From an uncultured Acidobacteriia bacterium (lineage in GTDB: Bacteria; Acidobacteriota; Terriglobia; Bryobacterales; Bryobacteraceae): a stretch of 64,000 nucleotides of DNA. Position 1 is the first letter of the stretch. Each line of letters opens with the position of its first letter. Shown in pieces: positions 1 through 9,373 of the stretch. A program made the position numbers and the translations under genes. The notes beneath the pieces were generated by a model. It saw nothing but the letters and a program-made list of their open reading frames with translations, was not told where the DNA came from and did no database searches. Location of the stretch: the NCBI GenBank assembly GCA_903929755.1, contig CAIYVZ010000153.1, positions 34,968-98,967 on the forward strand. The letters are read 5' to 3'.

Positions 1-2202
1 CACCTGCGGTCCGAAGGGAGGGTTCTGCGCAACCATGCGGTAGGGAACAAATGTCGCCACGGAGTCGTAGAGCAAAGCACCGCCGGCCCGAATTGTTGTT
101 TCCCCCTTGCCGTCGGGGTTATAGACGAAGCCCAGGCGTGGCGAGAAATCGGCGAGACGCCTGGAGGTAAAGGAATTCGGCACGCCGGGGTCTCCGTAGA
201 ATAAGGAACCGACCGGTGCCTTCACATAAACCTTGCTCACCTGGCCGGCGTCAAAGGCCGCCCGTGAGAAGGTGCTGCCGCGATTGAAGTGATCGTATTC
301 GGGCAACATAGGTTCCCACCGAAGTCCGACATTCAGCACCATTCGCTGCGTTACATGAAAGGTGTCCTGCACGTACAGGCCGAAGACATTCTGGCGTAAA
401 TCGTTCAACTGGGGCCCGCTCTGGCTGAAGGAATTCATCTTGCCTGCAAGGAAATCCAGCAGCGGATCGTTGCTGTAGAGGCCTGAGAAGTTGAAGACGC
501 CGTTATCCTGGTAATGGTTGTTCTGGGTATCGCGAGTGCGGAGAACATCCACGCCAAAGGCAATCTGGTGTTTGCCGCGAATAATATCCACGTCGTCGGC
601 TTCCTGAAAGCTGGTGATATTGAAGCTGCCAAGAGCGCAGGTGCCACAGCCGATGGAGAAGCCACCGTTGCTCACGGCAACCTGCATAAAATTCTTCGTC
701 CCCTGATAGAGGTTCGGAACTCCGAGCGACGCCACGGTGACGCCGGCGTCATTGGGACCGCGATCATCACGTCTCCGCCCTACCGTGAAGTGGAAGGAAT
801 TCACGGTTGAGGGATTGATCGTGAAAGTGTGGCCGAGCACGAACGTCTGAGCGCGCTCTGAATTGCCGGAGGCGGAGGTCACCAGGATGTCGTGCGGATC
901 AAAGAAAGCAGCCAGCTTGTAGGTGTCCATGAAGTAGCGACCGTAGAGTGACTGCCGGGGGCTAATGATCCAGTCAACGCGTGAGACGTACTGTGATTCG
1001 TTCGATTGCACCGGGATCCCGTAGGAAGCCTTGCCGCACGAATCGGTATTGGTCGGCAGGTATTTGGCGAGCGCCACGGCGGCGGGGTCGAAGCGGCTGA
1101 TCGCCATTTTTTGGCCCGGCAGCGCCTGCCCCGTCGTTGGATCGAGAATTGCGCGGGCGACACCTTTCGACTGGCAAGTGGGGCCGTCCAGCACGCTGAA
1201 GTCTCCCTGCAGGGCGGCTGCGGTTGGCACAAAAGCCGTGCTGGACGAAGGGTCCTGCCGAATATTGGACTGCTGGAACCCTCCGAAGAAGAACAGTCTG
1301 TCGCGAATAATCCGACCGCCAACAGTGCCGCCGAACTGGTTGCGTTTCAGGCTGTCCTGGCGGGGAGCGAAGTAGTTAATGGCGTTGGCATTGCCGTTGC
1401 GGATGAACTCAAACAGACTGCCGTGGAGGGAATTTGTGCCGGACTTGGTGACGGCATTCACAACGCCGCCGGGATGCAACCCGTTGCGCGCCGGCAGTGT
1501 ACTGGTCTCCACGCTGAACTCCTGCAGGGCATCAGGGAACGGAAAAGGCATGTTTACGTTGGTGAAGCTGTCGTTGTTGTCTCCACCGTCCAGAAGATAG
1601 TTGGTGGCGTTACCGGCGCTGCCCGCGATGGAGATGGATTGGGAACTGAAGAAGCTCTTGCTGCCGGTATTTGTCCCGTCACTGTGGTTGATGGAGGCCC
1701 CGGAGATGGTGATGAGCTGGGTGGCGTCACGGCCGTTGAGGGGCAGGTCCACGATTCGCTGCTGATCCACCACCTGGGAGATGCTGCTTTGCTGCGTTTG
1801 AATCACCGCCGCATTCGCTTGGACTTCCACGCGTTCCGAGAGGGAACCCACTTTCATCCCGATATTAATCTGGAGCGCATCCCCAACGCGCAGCTGAATG
1901 CCACTCTGGACGTAGGTTTGGAAGCCGCTAAAGGTCGCTTCCAACGTATACGCCCCGATGGGGATATTGGTGATGGTATAGAGCCCATCGCTGTTGCTGG
2001 CTGCCGTATAGACCACGCCGGTATCTGTTCCGGTTACCCGTATCCGGGCGCCGACAATAGTGGCAGCCTGGTCATCAGCCACCCGGCCGGAAACCGATGC
2101 GATCGAGACAGCCTGGCCATAGAGCAACGGGCAGACTGCCAGGAAGGCGGCAGCGGCAACGAAGGCGACGAGACGGGGGGTGCGGGATGTTTTTACGTGC
2201 AT
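1..2202 (-). CDS. Oar-type TonB-dependent receptor, C-terminus outside window
   Basis: An ATG at 2202 opens 734 codons that run to the window edge without a stop, so the C-terminal part of the barrel is missing. A Sec signal peptide (MHVKTSRTPRLVAFVAAAAF) is followed by a carboxypeptidase-regulatory-like fold (SGRVADDQAATIVGARIRVT), a plug-type region with VDLPLNGRDATQLI, and aromatic beta-strand segments such as RDRLFFFGGFQQSN and LYVQDTFHVTQRM. This is the Oar-like outer-membrane receptor family expanded in Acidobacteria. The substrate is unknown. It is divergent from the nucleotidyltransferase gene at 2411 with a 208-base gap between them. Confidence 0.9.
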   Translation of the reverse strand, partial: MHVKTSRTPRLVAFVAAAAFLAVCPLLYGQAVSIASVSGRVADDQAATIVGARIRVTGTDTGVVYTAASNSDGLYTITNIPIGAYTLEATFSGFQTYVQSGIQLRVGDALQINIGMKVGSLSERVEVQANAAVIQTQQSSISQVVDQQRIVDLPLNGRDATQLITISGASINHSDGTNTGSKSFFSSQSISIAGSAGNATNYLLDGGDNNDSFTNVNMPFPFPDALQEFSVETSTLPARNGLHPGGVVNAVTKSGTNSLHGSLFEFIRNGNANAINYFAPRQDSLKRNQFGGTVGGRIIRDRLFFFGGFQQSNIRQDPSSSTAFVPTAAALQGDFSVLDGPTCQSKGVARAILDPTTGQALPGQKMAISRFDPAAVALAKYLPTNTDSCGKASYGIPVQSNESQYVSRVDWIISPRQSLYGRYFMDTYKLAAFFDPHDILVTSASGNSERAQTFVLGHTFTINPSTVNSFHFTVGRRRDDRGPNDAGVTVASLGVPNLYQGTKNFMQVAVSNGGFSIGCGTCALGSFNITSFQEADDVDIIRGKHQIAFGVDVLRTRDTQNNHYQDNGVFNFSGLYSNDPLLDFLAGKMNSFSQSGPQLNDLRQNVFGLYVQDTFHVTQRMVLNVGLRWEPMLPEYDHFNRGSTFSRAAFDAGQVSKVYVKAPVGSLFYGDPGVPNSFTSRRLADFSPRLGFVYNPDGKGETTIRAGGALLYDSVATFVPYRMVAQNPPFGPQV

Positions 2203-2410
2203 TTCTAAATGGACCTTATTTCTTCAGACTGACGTCGATTCTACATCAAAAACAGAGCCGGCATGGCGCTATTTTGAAAAGCGCAGGAAAAACCTGGGAG
2301 CCACGAGAAAACCGTCCCCTGGCATGGTAGATAATCACTAAGCACGTTCCGGCCGGTTCAACCCAGGCGCGAAGGATATGATTTAAGGAACACATTAAGG
2401 AGGACAAAGA

Positions 2411-3148
2411 ATGAAAGGCATCATCCTCGCCGGAGGCACAGGTAGCCGGCTCTACCCCCTGACCAAGGTCACCAACAAGCATCTGCTGCCGGTTTACAAC
2501 CAGCCGATGATCTACTACCCGATCAAGACTTTGATTGAGGCAGGCATCACCGACATTCTGATCGTGACCGGTGGCAACAACTCCGGTGACTTCCTGCGTT
2601 TGCTGGGAAGTGGAAGCGAGTTTGGGAATATCCACCTCAACTACACGTACCAAGAGGGCGAGGGTGGCATCGCCGCAGCTTTACGCCTGGCGGAGCATTT
2701 CGCAGACGGCGGCAAAATCTGCGTCATTCTGGGCGACAACATTATTGACGGCGGGATCCGCGAAGCCGCCGATGCCTTCCGCGCCCAGGAGTCCGGCGCA
2801 CGCCTGCTGCTCAAGGAAGTGGTGGATGCGGAGCGTTTCGGCGTCGCAGAACTGCAGGATGGCAAGATTATCGGCATCGAAGAGAAGCCGGCAGCCCCGA
2901 AATCGAACTGTGCGGTAACGGGAATCTACTTCTACGACACCACCGTCTTCGACAAGATCAGCACGCTGGTCCCCTCCAGACGCAATGAACTCGAGATTAC
3001 GGATGTGAATAATGCCTATGTGCAGGAAGGCAATCTCACCTATTCGTTCCTCGACGGTTGGTGGACCGACGCGGGCACGTTTGAATCTCTGGCCCGAGCC
3101 ACAAGGCTTGCGGCACGCAATGCGGGCCTGGATCTCGCAGAAGCTTAA
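2411..3148 (+). CDS. Short RmlA-like sugar-1-phosphate nucleotidyltransferase
   Basis: This cytoplasmic enzyme should transfer an NMP from an NTP to a sugar-1-phosphate, probably dTTP plus glucose-1-phosphate. The nucleotide-binding signature GGTGSRLYPLTKVTNKHLLP lies at residues 8-27, the sugar-binding region PVYNQPMIYYP follows at 27-37, GDNIIDGG carries a metal-binding Asp, and GWWTDAGTFESL is near the end. At 245 residues it matches the short form of the family, not the roughly 290-residue RmlA, so the exact nucleotide and sugar are not certain. A perfect AAGGAGG Shine-Dalgarno sequence lies 7 bases before the ATG. No other dTDP-rhamnose genes are adjacent. Confidence 0.88.
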   Translation: MKGIILAGGTGSRLYPLTKVTNKHLLPVYNQPMIYYPIKTLIEAGITDILIVTGGNNSGDFLRLLGSGSEFGNIHLNYTYQEGEGGIAAALRLAEHFADGGKICVILGDNIIDGGIREAADAFRAQESGARLLLKEVVDAERFGVAELQDGKIIGIEEKPAAPKSNCAVTGIYFYDTTVFDKISTLVPSRRNELEITDVNNAYVQEGNLTYSFLDGWWTDAGTFESLARATRLAARNAGLDLAEA

Positions 3149-3221
3149 ACCGCTCCTGGCGAGCCGGTTCGTTATCAAGAGACTTCACTAACACCGCAAT
3201 TTCAGGCAAAGCTGAGAGGTG

Positions 3222-3264
3222 GGCCGGAGACAAGTTCGGCGCTGTGCCGCTCTTGTCTCCGGCC
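3222..3264. terminator. Long hairpin between nucleotidyltransferase and amidohydrolase genes
   Basis: The 13-base arms GGCCGGAGACAAG (3222-3234) and CTTGTCTCCGGCC (3252-3264) are perfect complements, with a second short CGGC/GCCG stem in the loop. No U-tract follows, so it may be a terminator, a processing site or another structured element. Confidence 0.45.
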
Positions 3265-3368
3265 AGACTGCAGCGTCCCTGCAAGAGGTGCATGCAAGAC
3301 TCCCGCTCGGAATATAATCACAGAAACCGATGCGACACAAAGAACCGTTCGCCCAAGAATCGAAGTCG

Positions 3369-4523
3369 ATGCTGCCCCGCCGTAAGTTCCTGGCTACCGG
3401 AGCCGCTTTTCTTGCTCCACTCGCCCTGGCCCAAAGGGGAAATACCCCGGCCGGTGGAGAAGGCCTGCCCCTGGAACAATTCGCGCCAAAGAGCATGCTA
3501 AAAGTACCGGAGCATCCCGTCGCTAAAGCGAAGTTTCCGCTCATCGACTGGCATACGCACATCACCAGCAGCACGGTTGCGGGCAAGCAGATTCGTTTCT
3601 CCATGACGCCGGAAACCTGTCTGCCCGTCATGGACCGGCGCAATATCCAGACCATGGTGAACCTGACCGGCGGGTATGGCGACGCCCTGCGCGAGGCCAT
3701 CGAAAAATTGCAAACGGCGCATCCCGGCCGGTTTGTGGTCTTCACCGAACCGGCCTATGACCGGGCCTCGGAAGCGGACTATGCCAAGTCCCAGGGCGAA
3801 CTGATTGACGACGCTTTCAAAGCCGGGGCGAAGGGCCTGAAAATACTGAAGCGGCTCGGGCTGGTGCTGCGGGAAACCGGATCGAATCAGTTGGTCCATA
3901 TTGACGACAAGCGCTTCGACCCTATGTGGGAGGCAGCTGGATCGCACCGGATGCCGGTGGCAATCCATATCTCGGACCCGCTCGCGTTCTTCCTGCCCAT
4001 CGACAAAAACAACGAGCGGTGGGAAGAGCTCCACGCGCATCCCGACTGGGGCTATTACGGTAAGGGTCTGCCGGGCGACAAGGAACTGCAGGAAGCGCGC
4101 CGGAACGTGATGCGCCGCCACCCGAAAACGAACTTCGTCTGCCTGCATGTGGCGGATTCCGAGGACCTGGCCTATGTCTCTGAGTGCATGGACAGCCACC
4201 CGAACATGTACGTGGATATCGCGGCACGCGTCGGGGAACTCGGCCGGCAGCCTCGCATGGCGCGCAAGTTCTTCGATAAATATCAGGACCGAATTGTCTT
4301 TGGCACCGACGCCAGCCCCAGTCCCATGACGCCGCAACAGATCTTCGGCGACGAGCTTTACCAGATCTACTTCCGGTTTCTCGAAACCGAAGACGAGTAT
4401 TTCGACTACGCCCCCGCGCCAACGCCGCCACAAGGACGCTGGCAGATTTCAGGAGTAGGGCTGCCGGACCGGATTTTGAAGAAGATCTATCACGACAACG
4501 CGGCCCGCTTGCTCAGGATTTAA
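3369..4523 (+). CDS. Tat-exported amidohydrolase-2 family protein
   Basis: Predicted metal-dependent TIM-barrel hydrolase or decarboxylase of the amidohydrolase-2 family, exported to the periplasm. The chosen ATG gives a textbook Tat signal (MLPRRKFLATGAAFLAPLAL); an in-frame ATG at 3330 would put 13 extra residues before the twin arginine. The HxH metal motif is in LIDWHTHITSS, a later His in VCLHVADSED, and the catalytic Asp in VFGTDASPSP. At 384 residues it has the usual length. Its substrate cannot be told from context: the flanking genes are a nucleotidyltransferase and a convergent gamma-glutamyltransferase. Confidence 0.85.
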   Translation: MLPRRKFLATGAAFLAPLALAQRGNTPAGGEGLPLEQFAPKSMLKVPEHPVAKAKFPLIDWHTHITSSTVAGKQIRFSMTPETCLPVMDRRNIQTMVNLTGGYGDALREAIEKLQTAHPGRFVVFTEPAYDRASEADYAKSQGELIDDAFKAGAKGLKILKRLGLVLRETGSNQLVHIDDKRFDPMWEAAGSHRMPVAIHISDPLAFFLPIDKNNERWEELHAHPDWGYYGKGLPGDKELQEARRNVMRRHPKTNFVCLHVADSEDLAYVSECMDSHPNMYVDIAARVGELGRQPRMARKFFDKYQDRIVFGTDASPSPMTPQQIFGDELYQIYFRFLETEDEYFDYAPAPTPPQGRWQISGVGLPDRILKKIYHDNAARLLRI

Positions 4524-4527
4524 GCGC

Positions 4528-6216
4528 TTAGGGTTTGAGCGGCTCCGGCACAGCCGCACCGTCCGCTCTCGGATCAGAAGCTCCGAAGTTGGTGCCCGTC
4601 TTGCCATCATGCAGAATCGCCTGACCGCGGCCCATCTCCTGAGTGAATTCCCGGCGAATCAGAATCTCGTGGCCATACTCGGAGAGCCGCTGCAGCGTGG
4701 CGGCGGGAACACGAACCTCAATCGACACATCGCAACCTGCCGCGCTGTTCTTGGTGAAGCGGGGAGCCTCCAACGCGGCCTGGATATTCATCCCGAAATC
4801 CACGATATTGGACACGAACTGGGCATGGGCCAGAGGCTGGTTCATGCCGCCCATAATGCCGAAGCCAAGCCGCGCGTCGCCTTTGTCGTCTTTCTTGTCC
4901 ATGAACGCCGGAATAATGGTGTGGAACGGTCTCTTTCCCCCGGCCAAAACATCAGGATCTTTGGGATCGAGAGTGAACCCCCAGCCCCGGTTGTGCAGTG
5001 GAAATCCCATCTCTTCCACAGTGACCGCGGAACCCCAGGCATGAGCCACGCTTTGAATCCAGCTGGCCATATTCCCGTCTCGGTCCACCACCGTTAAGTA
5101 GGTGGTGTCACCGGACTTCACGTCCCCGGGCGTCACTTTGCAGTTCGCCCTCACCGGGTCAATCAGCTTCGCGCGGCGTTCCGCCCAACCGCGTGACAGC
5201 AGCGTCTCAACCGGAGCCGTGTAAGTGCGGGGATCGGCGTCGTACTTCCGGAGATCGGCAAACGCCAGCTTCGTAGCCTCAATCCTCTTATGCATTTCCG
5301 CCGGGCTCAGGGGACCGGGACCAACCGGCAGCGTCTGCATGATATTCAGGATTTCCAGCGCCGCCATCCCCTGCCCGTTGGGCGGCAACTCCAGAACGCG
5401 CCAGCCACGGTAATCGATGGAGATCGGCTTCACCCATTCTGACGAATACCCCGCCAGATCCGCCGCCGTCATGGTGCCGCCCTCCGCAGCGGAGGTCTTG
5501 AGAATCGCCTTCGCGATATCGCCCTTGTAGAACGCATCGCGACCCTGCGTGGCAATCAGACGATACGCCTTCGCCAGCCCTGGATTCCGAAACACCTCCC
5601 CCACGCCTACAGGCTTGCCGCCCGGCAGGAAGACCTTCACCGAAGCCGGGTTCACTCGCAATTTCTTCAAATTCACAGCGTCAGCCCACTGCTCCTGAAT
5701 GACTTCCGTCACCGGAAAACCGTTTTCCGCAAAATAAATCGCGTCGTCGAACAGGTCCTTCCACGGGAGTTTGCCGAAGCGGGCATGGATCATCGCCCAG
5801 CCATCCACCGCGCCGGGAACCGTTACCGTATGGATCCCCACGGTGGGCATTTCCTTCATTCCCTTCCCCGCCAGGAACTCCGGAGTCAGAGCTTTCGGAG
5901 CAGGCCCGGAGGCATTCAGCCCCACGTACTCCTTCGCCTTCGCATCCCAGTACAGGACAAAAAGGTCACCGCCAATCCCGTCCATCATGGGCTCCACCAG
6001 CCCCAGCACGGCATTCGAAGCGATAGCGGCGTCGGCAGCGGAACCACCCCGGGCGAGAATTCTCGCGCCGGTCTCAGAAGCCAGCATCTGACTCGTTGCC
6101 GCCATGCCCTGCCGCGTCATCGTCATGGACCGTGCCTGATTGCGGCCCCAGCCAGTTTGAGCAGCGGCAAAAACCGCCGTCACTCCCATCAAAACAAACA
6201 GCGTTGCGATTCTCAT
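4528..6216 (-). CDS. ggt: Gamma-glutamyltransferase
   Basis: Secreted N-terminal nucleophile hydrolase that cleaves gamma-glutamyl bonds such as that of glutathione and can transfer the glutamyl group. The signal peptide MRIATLFVLMGVTAVFAAAQ starts at the ATG at 6216, which has AGGA eight bases upstream; an in-frame ATG at 6240 lacks a comparable site. The autoprocessing site and nucleophile Thr lie in GDTTYLTVVDRDGN (about residue 371 from this start), and MGGMNQPLAHAQ is the conserved small-subunit glycine region. The length, 562 residues, is normal. It is convergent with the amidohydrolase gene, with only 4 bases between the stops. Confidence 0.93.
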   Translation of the reverse strand: MRIATLFVLMGVTAVFAAAQTGWGRNQARSMTMTRQGMAATSQMLASETGARILARGGSAADAAIASNAVLGLVEPMMDGIGGDLFVLYWDAKAKEYVGLNASGPAPKALTPEFLAGKGMKEMPTVGIHTVTVPGAVDGWAMIHARFGKLPWKDLFDDAIYFAENGFPVTEVIQEQWADAVNLKKLRVNPASVKVFLPGGKPVGVGEVFRNPGLAKAYRLIATQGRDAFYKGDIAKAILKTSAAEGGTMTAADLAGYSSEWVKPISIDYRGWRVLELPPNGQGMAALEILNIMQTLPVGPGPLSPAEMHKRIEATKLAFADLRKYDADPRTYTAPVETLLSRGWAERRAKLIDPVRANCKVTPGDVKSGDTTYLTVVDRDGNMASWIQSVAHAWGSAVTVEEMGFPLHNRGWGFTLDPKDPDVLAGGKRPFHTIIPAFMDKKDDKGDARLGFGIMGGMNQPLAHAQFVSNIVDFGMNIQAALEAPRFTKNSAAGCDVSIEVRVPAATLQRLSEYGHEILIRREFTQEMGRGQAILHDGKTGTNFGASDPRADGAAVPEPLKP

Positions 6217-6282
6217 ATTAAAATTCCTGTTTGCCAGCATAGCCCAACGTTATATACTGCTCCACTGGAGAATCAACACTAC

Positions 6283-7011
6283 ATGCGACTTCCGGCTACC
6301 TTCCGGAGACTCATCCTTCTCACGATCGCCTGCGCTTCAGTTACCTTCGCGCAGCAGGGTGAACGTCTCTACAAGTTTCACTGCGCTTTCTGTCACGGCA
6401 AAGGTGACGACGGGATGGCCGCCAATCTGGTGTCACCCAAACTCCCCCACGCCCCTTCTGATGCCGCACTCATCAACATCATCAAGAACGGCATCCCTGG
6501 CAGCGATATGCCTGCCTCGCTCGGCATGACCGACGCGGAGATCCGCCAGGTGGCCACTTATGTTCGCGCCCTGGGCCGGTCGGCCCCGCAAAAGGTTCCA
6601 GGCGACGCCACGAAAGGGCAGGCGGCGTTTGATAAATCCTGCCGCAGCTGCCACATGGCGAAAGGCAACGGCGGCGTTATGGGCCCGGATCTTTCCGATA
6701 TCGGCCTCCGCCGCAGTCCGACAAATCTGAAGAATTCCATTGTGGAGCCCGATGCCAACATCGTCGCAGGCTGGTCCGGCGTCACCGTAAAGACCAAAGA
6801 CGGCAAATCGGTGCGCGGCATCAAGCTCAATGAAGACATGCTGACCATCCATGTCCGCACCGCCGATGGCAAAATCCAGTCGATAGCCAAGAGCCAGACG
6901 GCAAGCATCGAACGTGCCGGAGCAAAATCGACCATGCCTTCCTTCAAACAGCTGCCTGCGGCCGACCTGGACAATGTAATCGCCTATCTGTTTACCCTTC
7001 GCGGAGAATAG
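6283..7011 (+). CDS. Periplasmic cytochrome c with two heme-binding motifs
   Basis: The Sec signal MRLPATFRRLILLTIACASV is followed by two CxxCH heme c motifs, CAFCH at residues 34-38 and CRSCH at 120-124. The second domain resembles the heme-binding domain fused to quinoprotein systems (KGNGGVMGPDLSDIGLRRSP). The ATG at 6283 has GGAG about 10 bases upstream. The next gene, six bases downstream, is a PQQ dehydrogenase, so this protein most probably takes its electrons and passes them to the respiratory chain. The axial Met ligands were not assigned. Confidence 0.88.
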   Translation: MRLPATFRRLILLTIACASVTFAQQGERLYKFHCAFCHGKGDDGMAANLVSPKLPHAPSDAALINIIKNGIPGSDMPASLGMTDAEIRQVATYVRALGRSAPQKVPGDATKGQAAFDKSCRSCHMAKGNGGVMGPDLSDIGLRRSPTNLKNSIVEPDANIVAGWSGVTVKTKDGKSVRGIKLNEDMLTIHVRTADGKIQSIAKSQTASIERAGAKSTMPSFKQLPAADLDNVIAYLFTLRGE

Positions 7012-7017
7012 CCACCC

Positions 7018-8604
7018 ATGAAAATCCTTAAGACCTCTCTCATTTTCGCGGGCGCATGCTTTGCCCACATTGCCCTTTATGCCCAGGCCCCCGGTACAGA
7101 CTGGATCAACTACCAGGGCAATGTGGAGGGCTTTCGCTTCTCGCCCCTCACGCAGGTAACAAAGGCCAACGCCGGACGCCTGCAGCCGCTGTGGTCCTAT
7201 CAGATTGACCACACGGACAAGTTTGAAGCCTCGCCCATCGTGCGCGGCGGCATCATGTACATCAGCGAACCGCCCAGCGATGTAACGGCGCTGGAAACCA
7301 GGTCGGGCAAGGTGCTTTGGAAGTACCGCCGCGTTTACCCCGACAATATCCCCACCTGCTGCGGGCGCGTGAATCGCGGCGTAGCGATCCTGGGCGACCG
7401 GATCTATATCGGCACCCTGGACGCGCACCTGGTAGCCCTCGACGCCTCCTCCGGCAACGTGGTTTGGGACGTGGAAGTCGCCGATTTCCACAAAGGCTAC
7501 ACCTCAACCGCCGCGCCCATGATCGTGAAAGACAAAGTGATCATCGGGTCGGCCGGTGGCGAGTTTGGCGTGCGCGGCTACCTGGCCGCTTATGACGCGA
7601 AAACCGGCAAACAGGCCTGGCGCTTCTGGACCGTACCGAACGCGGGCGAACCGGGTTCCGAGACCTGGACAGGCCAGAGCCTAAAGACGGGCTCGGCAAC
7701 CACCTGGGTAACCGGATCATACGATCCGGCCCTGAACACGCTCTACTGGGGTACCGGAAACCCGGGGCCCGACTGGAAGGGAACCTCGCGCCTTGGCGAC
7801 AACCTCTATTCCGATTCCCTGATCGCGCTCGATGCCGATACCGGCAAACTGAAATGGCATTTCCAGTTCACCCCGCACGACGTTCTGGATCTGGACGCCA
7901 CGCAGACCCCGATTCTGGTGGACGCCAACTGGAAGGGCAAGCCCCGCAAGCTCCTCCTGTTCGCCAACCGGAACTGCTTCTACTATGTTCTGGACCGGAC
8001 AACCGGCGAATATCTTCTGGGCAAGGAGTACGTCCGCCAGACATGGGCCGAACCGAATCTGAGCGACAAGGGCAAGGCCACCTGGAGGCCGAATACCCAG
8101 CCCACCGAGCAGGGCACAGTGGTGTACCCGAACTCGCCCGGTGCCACCAACTATCAGGCACCCGCCTACAGCCCCAACACCAAACTCCACTATGTGATGA
8201 CCCGCGATGAGGGTGGCGTCTTCTACTCCGGCGACGATACTTACAAGGCGGGCAGCTGGTTCCTGGCCGGACGCTTCGTCTCGAAGCCGGGCGAGGAAGC
8301 CACCGGCGGCGTGAAAGCCATGGACCCCATGACCGGCACCCCGAAATGGACGTTTGAGACAGGGCCCTCCTGGTCCGGCGTTCTCGCTACCGGAGGAGGC
8401 CTGGTCTTCACCGCCATGGCCGACGGCGACATGATCGCGCTCGATGACTCGACCGGCAAGCTGCTCTGGCGTTATCCCATGGGCGGAAAAGTGAACGCCG
8501 ACCCCATCAGCTACATCGGAGCGGACGGCAAACAGCAGATCGCCATCGCCAGCGGTCACGCGATTTTCGCGTTCGGCCTTCGGGATACGCCGCCCATTAA
8601 TTAA
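7018..8604 (+). CDS. PQQ-dependent quinoprotein alcohol dehydrogenase-type protein
   Basis: Predicted periplasmic eight-bladed propeller dehydrogenase using pyrroloquinoline quinone. The signal peptide is at residues 1-22. The adjacent-cysteine motif C114-C115 (IPTCCGRVNRG) is the hallmark disulfide that sits over PQQ in methanol and ethanol dehydrogenases. Repeated blade motifs include ALETRSGKVLWKY, ALDASSGNVVWDV, AYDAKTGKQAWRF and ALDDSTGKLLWRY. It has no heme domain of its own, which fits the cytochrome c encoded just upstream. The 528-residue length is slightly short for the family. The substrate is not known. Confidence 0.9.
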   Translation: MKILKTSLIFAGACFAHIALYAQAPGTDWINYQGNVEGFRFSPLTQVTKANAGRLQPLWSYQIDHTDKFEASPIVRGGIMYISEPPSDVTALETRSGKVLWKYRRVYPDNIPTCCGRVNRGVAILGDRIYIGTLDAHLVALDASSGNVVWDVEVADFHKGYTSTAAPMIVKDKVIIGSAGGEFGVRGYLAAYDAKTGKQAWRFWTVPNAGEPGSETWTGQSLKTGSATTWVTGSYDPALNTLYWGTGNPGPDWKGTSRLGDNLYSDSLIALDADTGKLKWHFQFTPHDVLDLDATQTPILVDANWKGKPRKLLLFANRNCFYYVLDRTTGEYLLGKEYVRQTWAEPNLSDKGKATWRPNTQPTEQGTVVYPNSPGATNYQAPAYSPNTKLHYVMTRDEGGVFYSGDDTYKAGSWFLAGRFVSKPGEEATGGVKAMDPMTGTPKWTFETGPSWSGVLATGGGLVFTAMADGDMIALDDSTGKLLWRYPMGGKVNADPISYIGADGKQQIAIASGHAIFAFGLRDTPPIN

Positions 8605-8630
8605 GAGAAACAGTTCCGCCAAACAGCCGC

Positions 8631-8670
8631 AAATGCAAAACCCCGCCCCCCAGGGCGGGGTTTTGCATTT
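8631..8670. terminator. Strong bidirectional-looking hairpin terminator
   Basis: Eighteen-base perfect arms (8631-8648 and 8653-8670) enclose a 4-base loop; the GC core CCCCGCCC is flanked by A-rich and T-rich ends, giving a terminator in both directions. It closes the cytochrome c and PQQ dehydrogenase unit. Confidence 0.85.
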
Positions 8671-8673
8671 TGC

Positions 8674-8850
8674 GTGGTTAGCCGCATCCTGCGCAGGAAG
8701 GATACTGGGCTCACAATCACGCTGGCGGACATCACGGAGAAGGACTTCCGGACGCCGGAACTGGTTCAGCGGCTGGATCAGATCAAAGTCGGTGCCGGGA
8801 ATTCGCAGCAGCCGCATTCGGCCTTGAGGAACATCTCCGTAACTTGTTGA
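8674..8850 (+). other. Unassigned 58-codon reading after the terminator
   Basis: A GTG-started open reading of 58 residues (containing LTITLADITEKDFRTPELVQ) follows the terminator and ends at TGA 8848-8850. It has no Shine-Dalgarno sequence and I do not recognise the protein. It could be a fragment of a decayed gene or chance. It lies at the edge of a stretch (8.67-9.69 kb) that otherwise seems degraded. Confidence 0.2.
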
Positions 8851-8882
8851 TTCCTGATTTGTCGAGCCCTATCGCCGCCAGC

Positions 8883-9164
8883 CTACTTGTGATGCCGAAA
8901 CAGAGCACTCAGCCCGACCACAAACAGGAATATGGACATTGCACACCGAAAGATCGTCTTCCGAGCAAAACGGTCACTATCGGCACGCCCGGCACGTATT
9001 TCAGCAACCGCGTCAACCGTGGAGAGGACCAGCCCAAAAACGGATCCCAGCAGAGCTGTGACCAGTAATCCTGTTATTTGGTCCCAGTCACTGATGAGCT
9101 CGATAAGCACGCAGGCGACTACGAGTACCGGGAATAGAAGGAGCAGGATGTATTTCTTCATCAT
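8883..9164 (-). CDS. Small two-helix membrane protein of unknown function
   Basis: A 93-residue protein starting MMKKYILLLLFPVLVVACVL. Hydrophobic segments are at about residues 5-22, 31-52 and 74-88, and the charged stretch EIRAGRADSDRFARKT lies between the last two. The ATG at 9164 overlaps by one base the TAA that ends a glycine-rich bacteriocin-like reading upstream, so the two could be translationally coupled. If that upstream peptide is or was real, this protein would hold the position of an immunity or accessory protein; that is inference. I recognise no family. Confidence 0.5.
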   Translation of the reverse strand: MMKKYILLLLFPVLVVACVLIELISDWDQITGLLVTALLGSVFGLVLSTVDAVAEIRAGRADSDRFARKTIFRCAMSIFLFVVGLSALFRHHK

Positions 9165-9373
9165 TAGCATAGGACCTTGGAGATTGCCCAACATGCGACA
9201 CAGATGCCGCCCATAAGCGCGCCCACCGCTGGCGCGCTCACCATTGCCATACCCGCCACACCCACATAGCTGCCGCCCCAGTCTAGCGCGTCGCAGGCAT
9301 CCCGCGACAGATTCGCACGAAGTATTTGGTTCTCCGGTACGCCAGAATGCGATTAATTCCATTCACATTCCAT
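9164..9373 (-). pseudogene. Bacteriocin-like glycine-zipper reading with an in-frame stop
   Basis: From the ATG at 9373 the frame reads six codons, meets TAA at 9355-9353, then stays open for 62 codons to TAA at 9166-9164. The second part contains DACDALDWGG followed by SYVGVAGMAMVSAPAVGALM, GGICVACWAISKVLC: a double-glycine site followed by a Gly/Ala/Val/Met-rich segment with GxxxG spacing, as in two-peptide class II bacteriocins. There is no standard start codon downstream of the TAA that would keep a leader. It is either a disabled bacteriocin gene or a chance reading. Confidence 0.35.

Noticed and set aside
1006..2208. 400-codon plus-strand reading opposite the left receptor
   Set aside because: It is the same-register reverse of the receptor gene and has no recognisable domain.
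5785..6282. Long plus-strand reading upstream of the diheme cytochrome
   Set aside because: It lies opposite ggt and lacks protein-like content; the signal peptide and ribosome site put the start at 6283.
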